From an uncultured bacterium (GTDB lineage Bacteria > Bacillota > Clostridia > Oscillospirales > Acutalibacteraceae): DNA of 49,214 nt. The notes beneath the pieces are model-generated. The model was given only the letters and a program-made list of their open reading frames with translations, did not search any database and was not told the DNA's origin. The position numbers and the translations under genes were made by a program. This document shows, in pieces, positions 34,225 through 42,200 of this stretch (position 1 is the stretch's first letter; every line of letters begins with the position of its first letter). The stretch covers positions 1-49,214 of the forward strand of contig CAKXIK010000017.1 of NCBI GenBank assembly GCA_934875675.1, written 5' to 3'.

Positions 34225-35985
34225 TTATGCGTCCAGTTCATCCGGGGAAAGCTGTGACATCGCAATTTCACGGTATACGCTGCAATTCTTGAGCAATTCC
34301 TCGTGTGTGCCGATCCCAACTGCACTGCCGTGATCCAGCACTACAATCTTGTCCGCATGGCGGATGGTGCCAATCCGTTGTGCAACAATCATGCAGGTGG
34401 TGCTGCTTAATTTTTTGGCAAGCCCTGCACGCAAAACCGCATCCGTTTTATAGTCCAGTGCTGAGAAAGAGTCGTCAAAAATCAGGATCTCCGGATTACG
34501 GGCAAGAGCGCGTGCAATGGAGAGCCGTTGTTTTTGTCCGCCCGAAACGTTGGTGCCGCCCTGTGCAATTTCGGCATCTATCTTGCCGGGCATTTTGGAA
34601 ACAAACTCCGAGGCCTGCGCAAGTTCCAATGCATTCCAGGTGTTCTCCGCAGAGTCCTGCATATTGCTTTCGCCGAAATTAACATTGTCACGCACACTTC
34701 CCGCAAACAGGACTGCTTTCTGTGTCACATACCCCAGTTTATTGTAAAGTGCATCAAAGGAATACTCCTTCACATTAACGCCATCAACCAGAACTTCGCC
34801 TTGTGTTGCGTCATAAAACCGGGCGGCAAGGCTGACCAGAGTTGTCTTGCCGCTTCCGGTCGCGCCGATAAATGCAATGGTTTCTCCGCGTTTGACTTTA
34901 AAATTTATATCATGCAGAACATTGTTTTCCGAGGAAGGATAATGAAAGGATACATTGCGGAATTCCACTGTGCCGGTTTCATTGCCGTTTTGTGCGCTGC
35001 CTTCTACAATAGAGTTGCCGGTCTTCAACACTTCATTGATGCGTCCGGCAGAAACCTGAGCAGCGGGAAGAAACATGAAAATCATCACGATCATCATCAG
35101 AGACATAATCACATAGGTGGCGTAGGTGCTGAACACAACCACATCGCTGAACATGGTTAGCCTTGCGGCTGGATCTGTCAGGGCAATATTGTTGATTAAA
35201 AGTGCGCCTACCCAGTAAATTGCCAAGGCAAGTCCGTTCATTGCAAGATTGAGGGAGGGAGGGAGGATAGAAAATGCCCGTTGGTTGAAGAGCTGTGTTT
35301 TAGTTAGTGCGTTATTTGCTTCGGCGAATTTCGCGTTTTGGTATTTTTCGGCATTAAACGCATGAACAACGCTGACGCCGGTCAGATTTTCACGTGCAAT
35401 CCGGTTAATGGTATCCACTTGTTTCTGCACACGCTTAAACCGCGGCATCATAACCGCAAGTAATATAATCATTAATCCCAGCAGTGCAACCACAAATCCA
35501 GCGGTGATGACAGAAAGCTGCCAGCTTTTTCCCACAATTTTGATAATTGCCCACACAGCCATCACGGGTGCTTTTACAAGAATCTGCAATCCCATGGCGA
35601 TCAGCATCTGAATCTGCGTCACATCATTGGTGGTGCGTGTAATCAGGCTGGGAACAGAAAACTCCAGCATTTCCTGCTGACCAAAATCGGCAACTTTATG
35701 AAAAATATTTTCGCGGATGGTGTAGCTGAAACCGGCGGCAATGCGCGCAGTAAAGAATCCGCACACCACGCAGAGTGCCATGCTTGCCAAAGCACACCCC
35801 AACATGGAAAGCCCGGTTTCCCACACCTGGGAAATCTCACTTCCCGGTGTCTTAATCAAAACTGTCAAGTTGCTCATGTAATCGGGTAGGGCAAGGTCAA
35901 AATAAATCTGACCCAGAATCAAAATAATGCAAACCAAAGCAAGCCAGCAGTCTTTTCGATTCATATTTTTTAAAATCTTAATCAT
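34225..35985 (-). CDS. ABC exporter half-transporter (degenerate Walker B)
   Basis: This 586-residue half-transporter has six helices (about residues 8-300), including SLITRTTNDVTQIQ in the coupling region, and an ATPase domain with Walker A GATGSGKTT and the canonical signature VSGGQKQRLS. Walker B is LIFDDSFSALD, where the catalytic Glu is Asp. Combined with its partner, its signature completes the active site while its own Walker motifs form the degenerate site. Such pairs export drugs, peptides or lipids. The ATG at 35985 has GAAAGGA upstream; an ATG six codons earlier overlaps it. It lies between marR and the second subunit. Confidence 0.9.
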   Translation of the reverse strand: MIKILKNMNRKDCWLALVCIILILGQIYFDLALPDYMSNLTVLIKTPGSEISQVWETGLSMLGCALASMALCVVCGFFTARIAAGFSYTIRENIFHKVADFGQQEMLEFSVPSLITRTTNDVTQIQMLIAMGLQILVKAPVMAVWAIIKIVGKSWQLSVITAGFVVALLGLMIILLAVMMPRFKRVQKQVDTINRIARENLTGVSVVHAFNAEKYQNAKFAEANNALTKTQLFNQRAFSILPPSLNLAMNGLALAIYWVGALLINNIALTDPAARLTMFSDVVVFSTYATYVIMSLMMIVMIFMFLPAAQVSAGRINEVLKTGNSIVEGSAQNGNETGTVEFRNVSFHYPSSENNVLHDINFKVKRGETIAFIGATGSGKTTLVSLAARFYDATQGEVLVDGVNVKEYSFDALYNKLGYVTQKAVLFAGSVRDNVNFGESNMQDSAENTWNALELAQASEFVSKMPGKIDAEIAQGGTNVSGGQKQRLSIARALARNPEILIFDDSFSALDYKTDAVLRAGLAKKLSSTTCMIVAQRIGTIRHADKIVVLDHGSAVGIGTHEELLKNCSVYREIAMSQLSPDELDA

Positions 35986-36025
35986 TGCAATTGTTCCTTT
36001 CATTTATCGGGAAACATCAAAAAGA

Positions 36026-36472
36026 TCAGAAGGATCCGTTTGGATGATTCAGTTGCTCCGCGTTTTCAATCAATTGCCGAGTAATGCGGGCAAAGGTTTG
36101 AAGGTCCTCCGGCGTTAAATTTTTTGCAATAGCTTCCCGAAACAGTTGCTGCTGCTGTTGCCCTTCCAGCACCAAAGGAGCCGCCTGTGCAGTCAGTTTC
36201 AGCCGCTGAATTCGTCTGTCCTGCACATCATTTTCCCGTACCAGATATCCGATTTGAATTAAATTTTCCAGTGTCACCGATACGGTTCCGCTTTTAATTC
36301 CTCGAATACGGGAAATATCCCTCGCGGTGTTGTGTAAGGGATGATTGGCAAGGAACAGAATTATGTCCAGTGCACTCTGTTTGAGATGATATTTTTTGCA
36401 CACAGGCAGGCAAAATGTTTGATAAGCTTCTGTGAATTTCTCTCCGGCATCTATCCATTCGGCATAACTCAA
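36026..36472 (-). CDS. MarR family transcriptional regulator
   Basis: This 148-residue winged-helix protein has the MarR core: ALDIILFLANHP, the recognition helix region IRGIKSGTVSVTLENLIQIGYL, and the wing RENDVQDRRIQRLKLT, which contains the DxRxxR-like motif. It very likely represses the ABC exporter genes that follow and itself. The start is TTG at 36472, supported by GGAAAAGGG just upstream. A perfect 16-bp palindrome lies at the start of transcription. The inducer is unknown; typical ones are phenolic or lipophilic drugs. Confidence 0.86.
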   Translation of the reverse strand: MSYAEWIDAGEKFTEAYQTFCLPVCKKYHLKQSALDIILFLANHPLHNTARDISRIRGIKSGTVSVTLENLIQIGYLVRENDVQDRRIQRLKLTAQAAPLVLEGQQQQQLFREAIAKNLTPEDLQTFARITRQLIENAEQLNHPNGSF

Positions 36473-36514
36473 GGGAACCCTTTTCCTTTCATTTCAATTA
36501 ACATAGCTGCAGAT

Positions 36515-36530
36515 ATTCTAAATTTAGAAT
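36515..36530. promoter_or_regulatory. MarR operator palindrome
   Basis: ATTCTAAATTTAGAAT is a perfect 16-bp palindrome. It starts eight bases downstream of the minus-strand -10 box TACAAT (36543-36538), so a bound dimer would block transcription of the marR-exporter operon. Confidence 0.7.
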
Positions 36531-36682
36531 GTTCATTATTGTACTATATTTCTTTCCGTAATCCATGTTGATTTTTTTTCGGCTTTGTAACGTATTTGTA
36601 AACAATCAAATCATAGTCTTTCCTGGAAATTTACTTTTTTTCAATATGTGCACTTTAAATTGATTTTTTTTTGCAAAAAAGA

Positions 36683-36714
36683 TTGCAAAAGCACGTCCCG
36701 TATGGTAATATAAT
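36683..36714 (+). promoter_or_regulatory. secG promoter
   Basis: TTGCAA at 36683-36688 is followed by TAATATAAT at 36706-36714. TAATAT gives a 17-base spacer, TATAAT a 20-base spacer, so the first is preferred. It lies about 45 bases before the secG start. Confidence 0.55.
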
Positions 36715-36756
36715 TTAGTATTTATTAGAATATCGTGACTGGAGGTGTCCAAAGTT

Positions 36757-37005
36757 ATGTCCGTTCTTCAGATTATTTGTGGCATCGTTCTGCTGCTTCT
36801 TTCGGTCGTTATCATTTTTGTTGTTATTCTGCAGGAAGGTCACGAGGCTAATGTAGGCGTGATTTCCGGCGGTGCTGACAGCTTTTTTGACAAAGGCAAG
36901 TCGCGTTCCATTGATGCGTTCCTGGCCAAGTGGACAAAGGTTGCTGCAATCTTATTTGCCGCTGTCGTAATTTTTACGAACATTGTCATGTTTTTTGTGA
37001 AGTAA
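36757..37005 (+). CDS. secG: Preprotein translocase subunit SecG
   Basis: This 82-residue protein has two membrane helices (residues 4-25 and about 60-80) separated by the conserved loop ILQEGHEANVGVISGGADSFF, which contains the family's QEG and GVISGGA features. It stabilises SecYEG during protein export. The ATG at 36757 follows GGAGGTG at 36741-36747. The gene stands alone: rnr, its usual neighbour in Firmicutes, lies 14 kb upstream on the other strand. Confidence 0.92.
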   Translation: MSVLQIICGIVLLLLSVVIIFVVILQEGHEANVGVISGGADSFFDKGKSRSIDAFLAKWTKVAAILFAAVVIFTNIVMFFVK

Positions 37006-37016
37006 ATTTCTCTCGC

Positions 37017-37063
37017 AAAAGAGGCTGTTTCCTGTGTAAAGCAGGAAACAGCCTCTTTTTTTT
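37017..37063. terminator. Terminator after secG
   Basis: AAAAGAGGCTGTTTCCTG pairs perfectly with CAGGAAACAGCCTCTTTT around a seven-base loop, followed by more Ts. The left A-run could also serve the lipoprotein gene from the other strand, whose stop lies seven bases away. Confidence 0.9.
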
Positions 37064-37069
37064 GTGCGC

Positions 37070-38728
37070 TTATTGCAATGGTTTCAAGAAACCACCGCCG
37101 GTGAGAGAATACGTTTGTCCGCTAAGCCAGTTGTTTGCGGAATTAGCGCTGTCATAATAAATGGTGAAACCATTGGACTGAATATTTGATAATGTCTGAT
37201 CGGCATTCGCCAGGGAACTCAAAAAGGAATCAGCGGTTACCGCCCAAGTAGATTTCTCGTCCAGCGAAAGGGAAACACTGCCTTGATTTTTGCTGTCTAT
37301 GGCACCCGAAAAAGTGCTGTTTTGCAAAGAAAGCACAACACTGCTGATAGAATCACAAATTACATTGCCTGTCAGAGATTGTGTTTTTGCGGTCATCGTC
37401 AGATTACCGCCGTTGGAACCCGGTGTTCCCCAATTATTTGTATCGTTGCCTGCCGCTTCAATTAGAACGCCGGACGGGAAATTCAGTCTGCTATTGGTGA
37501 GTTGAACCGCTGCGTCGGTATTGGTCACATAAAACATGGCGCCGGAGGATTTTGTCCCAAGCGTGCTGTCTGTTACCGTGAGAACGCTGGTGCCTTCTTC
37601 TGCGTCCTCCGAAGTGCTTTGATAAAGCATGACACCGTTTTTGCCAGCGCCGTTCAGGGTGCTGTTTTCCAATGTAATGGAGTTTTTGCCCTCAATAACC
37701 ATGCATGGAGAGTCATCGGCGTTTCCGGTAACATGAGATGCGTTAATGGTTCCGGTGGAATAAAGGCATGGGGAATCGTCTCCGGAGGTGTTCAGTGTGC
37801 CGCTGGTAACGCTGATGGTTCCACCGCCGCGATCGGTTGCCAGTGCTGCGCAATGAACGCCTGACGTTGTGATAGTGACATTTTGTGCGATAATGGTGCC
37901 GCCATACGTTGCATCAAGTCCACGGGAAGAATTGCCCAGCGTGTTGATGACAAGATCTGCAATGCGAATTACGGTGTTTTCTCCGGTGGAAAAAACAGCG
38001 TTTGAGCCTTCCGCATTGGTTGTAATATTGCTGCTGTTGATGGTTAATGTGCTGCTATCGGCGGCTGTTACGGCAGCGTTTAGTCCATAAAAATTGCTCT
38101 CATCTTCGCTTGTGGTGTCCCCTGATTTTGTAACAGAAGAATCGCTGAGAACCAGGGAGCCGCTTGCGGTTACCAGAATGACATTCTGATTGGATTGAGT
38201 TGAAGAATAATTTGCATTATTCAGGGTCGCAGAAGCTCCGTGAATTGCCTTTACACCATCTAAGGCAATTTTGCCGGTACTTTCATCACCTTCAGCAGAG
38301 TAAATAACAATGGAAAGGGAATTGGTTCCGGTGGAATCCAATATGACTTCCACCACATCTCCAACGGCTAATTCATCAGATGACAGCACAGATTCTGAGT
38401 CCTTAATGGTGATGGCGGTAAAATCTGTTACAGAGACCGTCTGGCTATTCCCATTTTCTTGAAAGGTTATGCAGTCGGAAGCGTCGTCAGGTACAGCAGA
38501 AGGTGTTGAGTCGCTTGTGGTTCCGCTGGAAGTTTGAATGATCCCCAAAGCCAGAGTGATAGATCCGCTGTCCACAACCGTTATTTTTCCGGCGATGGTT
38601 TCTCCCACAGAAGCACCGGATGAAGAAGGTTCAACGGTACTTTCTTGCCCGCAGCCGGTCAGTATAGGAGATATCAGCAAAAACGCTGCTAACAAAAAAA
38701 CTGCAAATGAAAGATTTTTTATTCCCAT
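37070..38728 (-). CDS. Beta-helix repeat lipoprotein
   Basis: This 552-residue surface protein begins with a lipoprotein signal (hydrophobic residues 8-24, lipobox LTGC with C26). Residues 45-150 form a small beta domain, GKITVVDSGSITLALG followed by a VGDVVEVILD-like segment, seen in many clostridial lipoproteins. Residues 160-510 contain irregular Ser/Thr/Asn-rich turns such as ITLENSTLNGAGKNGVMLY, which fit a right-handed beta-helix of the pectin-lyase type. The end, NNWLSGQTYSLTGGGFLKP, recurs in related proteins. No catalytic residues are evident, so adhesion or polysaccharide binding is the best guess. The ATG at 38728 follows AAAGGACGG. It stands alone. Confidence 0.75.
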   Translation of the reverse strand: MGIKNLSFAVFLLAAFLLISPILTGCGQESTVEPSSSGASVGETIAGKITVVDSGSITLALGIIQTSSGTTSDSTPSAVPDDASDCITFQENGNSQTVSVTDFTAITIKDSESVLSSDELAVGDVVEVILDSTGTNSLSIVIYSAEGDESTGKIALDGVKAIHGASATLNNANYSSTQSNQNVILVTASGSLVLSDSSVTKSGDTTSEDESNFYGLNAAVTAADSSTLTINSSNITTNAEGSNAVFSTGENTVIRIADLVINTLGNSSRGLDATYGGTIIAQNVTITTSGVHCAALATDRGGGTISVTSGTLNTSGDDSPCLYSTGTINASHVTGNADDSPCMVIEGKNSITLENSTLNGAGKNGVMLYQSTSEDAEEGTSVLTVTDSTLGTKSSGAMFYVTNTDAAVQLTNSRLNFPSGVLIEAAGNDTNNWGTPGSNGGNLTMTAKTQSLTGNVICDSISSVVLSLQNSTFSGAIDSKNQGSVSLSLDEKSTWAVTADSFLSSLANADQTLSNIQSNGFTIYYDSANSANNWLSGQTYSLTGGGFLKPLQ

Positions 38729-39275
38729 CTTGGTTCCGTCCTTTCACGCTTACACGGATTCTAATTTAACATCGCATCCAAATTTTCCGGAATAATGTGG
38801 ACAACATAGTGTGCAACTAATTCGATGAATCCATTATAGGGAAGATATGTGTTGCTATTGTGTGTGCTGCATGATTGCCGTGAGAAGTTCAAACAAAAAA
38901 TAATGGAAAACAAAAGCAGTTTTTTTGGAATAAAATCGCTGATTGCAGGAATACTATGGAAATAAAATTGCAGCGGATACGGAGATTTGCTGTAATTCCG
39001 GTACTGAGCGGTGCTCATAGAAAATTCTCATAAAGTAACAGTCAAGTCCGTGAAAAAACGCATACATCAAAGTTGACTGCGTGATTTGAGGGATGCTTTT
39101 TTGATTAAGATTATTATGAGTTAAGCGAAAAAATTATTAGTAAAAAATAAAGCTAAAATTTTCAAATTAATTTTTTTTGTTACCGTAATATGACCACGGC
39201 GTATTATACTATGGTTGTAAAAGGCATAAAAGATGCCTTATGATTGCAGTAGACCAATTTGAAAGGGGAAACAAC
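38729..39275. other. 547-base region without a convincing gene
   Basis: This AT-rich stretch separates the lipoprotein and the large surface protein and must contain both promoters. On the plus strand, TATTAT/TATACT around 39202-39212 is a likely -10 region for the surface protein, and AAGGCAT/ATGCCTT (39224-39240 region) forms a small hairpin in its leader. A minus-strand frame at 38761-39018 (85 codons) has no ribosome binding site and is not called. Confidence 0.5.
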
Positions 39276-42200
39276 ATGATGAAGACGGTATTAAAAAAAG
39301 TAATGTCATGTGTGCTTTCTGTTTGTATGCTGGCTGGTTCACTTGTGCTGACAGCCCAGGCAACGCCTAACGGCAGCGAACAGATTGGCAAGTATGTGAC
39401 CGTTGGGAAAGACAACGTAGCGGGAACCCAGACCAATGGAACCACTACCTCGACGGTAACCGGCAGCGATGGCGTTGAACTCCAGAAAAACATTGCGCCC
39501 GTCGTAGAAAACGGGAAGGTTATTGAGAATCTGTTTGACATTACCCTGCAAGTAAAAACACAACAGAGCGTCACCTCTCATGATGCAGCAGTTGCAATCG
39601 TGATTGATACCTCCGGATCAATGGCATATTGTGCGGAGTGCGGTCAGGAATGGTATCACGCATCAACTTGCAAATATTACTCAAAATATGACAACGATAA
39701 CGATGTGACCACTGCGCAATCCAGAATGAATGCAACGATTGCCGGAGCAAAAGCTTTTGTTGCTGCATTGGTCAAGGACAGCAGCAATACCGGAAAAATC
39801 TATGTCTCGGTGATTCAATTTGCGTCAACAGCCTCCAAGGTCAGTGATTGGACCGATATTACAACTTCAGCTGGCAAAAAGAGCGTAGAAGATGCAATCG
39901 ACTCTCTGGAAGCGGGCGGCGGCACAAACCTGGAAGCAGGCCTGATGCTTGCACGCAACCGGTTGAATATGAAAGCAGCACCGGTGGGCGGCAAGAAAAC
40001 TGTTAACATCAGCGCACTTTCCAAGTACACGGTTTTGTTGACAGACGGACAACCGACTTACCATGTTAAGAATGAGACTGCGAGTACCGAATATGCAGGA
40101 ACTTTTGGTACAGGTGGTACCGGAGGGGACGGAGGCAACACCACTGAGGCCGAGCGTAACGAAGCAAAAGCAATGGCAACGCAAGTCAAAACGCTTGGCA
40201 GTAAGCTCTATACCATTTGCTATGGTGTGAGCAAAGACGCACTGTATGAAACAGACCCTTGCGTGAATTGCGGAAAAACGAAAGATGAGCATTGGAGTCG
40301 TGATCACTGGTGCCCAGATTATAGCGGAAAATCTTATCAAGGTACTACGGTGACCGTTGGCGATTATCTGAAAAATGAGATTGCATCCACGGCAACCGAA
40401 GATGCAACGTATGCTTTTAGTGCAAATAATACGAACGATCTTAACAAGGCATTTTCCAGCATTGCTTCTTCCACCATCAGCGGAATCAATGCTTCCGGCG
40501 CAACCGTTTCCGACCCGATGGCGGAAAAAATCGTATTCCAGACCGGAACTGATTTTACCGGAAACAGTGCTCAGGATGCACAGTTCAATAGCCAGACCAA
40601 TACACTGGAATGGACACTGAATGCGGAGCATGCCTCCACCAATACCAATAGCAGTGGCGTGACCACTTACACGTATACGGTAACTTATCGCATTGCATTG
40701 GATACCTCCAATCTTGTTCCCGATCAGTACTATCCTACCAATAAATATACCTCATTCACTTATGGCGAAAATGAGCTGGCATTTAAAGTGCCGACCGTAA
40801 AAGGAATGTTTGGTACTTTCAGCTTTAATAAGGTTGCGTATCACAACAACAACCTTGGTTTGGGCGGCGCCGTTTTCACCATGGTTCGCAATGATAACCA
40901 AGTGACGCGCACGGCAACCTCCAACATCAACGGCTCCGTGACTTTCACAAATTTGCCGAGCGGCACCTATACACTGACCGAGACCACCGCTGCCAATGGG
41001 TATGACAAAACGACGGCTTCTTCTTATACGGTTGTTGTTTCCTTCGGCGAAGTGTCGGTCCAGAATGTTTCCGGTGCATTGACGATCACCAACAAACTGC
41101 TGCAGAAAAAGACGTCTGTAAGCGGAACCAAAACATGGGTTGACGGCAATGGAAAGGGACGCCCGGAAAGCATTACCGTAATCCTGAACCGCGATGGTAA
41201 AGAAGCAGCTAGACAGACCGTGACCGCCGCCAACAAGTGGGCATATTCCTTTACCGATCTTGATCAGATCAACCTGGAAACCGGCAAAGACTATGTCTAC
41301 ACGGTGCAGGAAATCGTGCCGCAGGGCTATGAAAACACGGTAAACGGAAACAACCTCACCAACACACTGGAGCAGAAAAAGATTTCTGTTTCCGGCAGCA
41401 AGGTTTGGGTGGATGGCAATAATGCACTGAATACGCGCCCGGATTCCGTGACGCTGGAGCTCTTTGCAAATGGCGTATCCACCGGCAAAACAATCGTAAC
41501 AAATTCTGCAAAACAATGGGCATACAGCTTTACAGGACTCGACCAGTATGATGCCGCCCGTTTCCCGATCACTTACACCGTGCAGGAAAAGAATACCGAC
41601 AGTGACTATACTGCAACGATCGGCAATCAAGAGAATCATTACCAGGTCATTAATACTATTAAGCAGGAAAAAATCACGGTTTCCGGCTCAAAGGCTTGGG
41701 TTGACAATGGAAATGCCGAAAATACCCGTCCGGCTTCCGTTACTCTTTCACTCTATGCCAATGGCAGTGCAACAGGCAATACAACCACTACCACTGCTGC
41801 AGACAGCTGGAACTACAGCTTTACAGGTTTGGATAAGTTTGATTCCAACGGTGCGGTGATCACCTATACCGTGAAGGAAGTCAACACCAGCAGTCTTTAC
41901 ACCGCACAGGACGGAAATGCGGGTAATCAGTTTACCGTAACCAATACGATCAAACAGCAGAAAACCTCCGTATCCGTCAGCAAGGCATGGGTGATTCCGG
42001 AAGGAACACAGAAACCTGCGGTGACCATCAGCCTCAACAACGGCAGCACATCGCTTCAGAGCGTTACGCTCAACGGAACAGAGGCAACCCCGTGGCAGCA
42101 CACGTTCACCAATCTGGATGTGTATGATCTCACCACCGGAGCAAAAATTAACTATACCGTCAGCGAAACAGCAATTAACGGTTATAATAACAATGGTGCC

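Noticed and set aside
38761..39018. 85-codon minus-strand frame before the lipoprotein
   Set aside because: No ribosome binding site before its ATG, no recognisable domain, and AT-rich composition as expected for an intergenic region.
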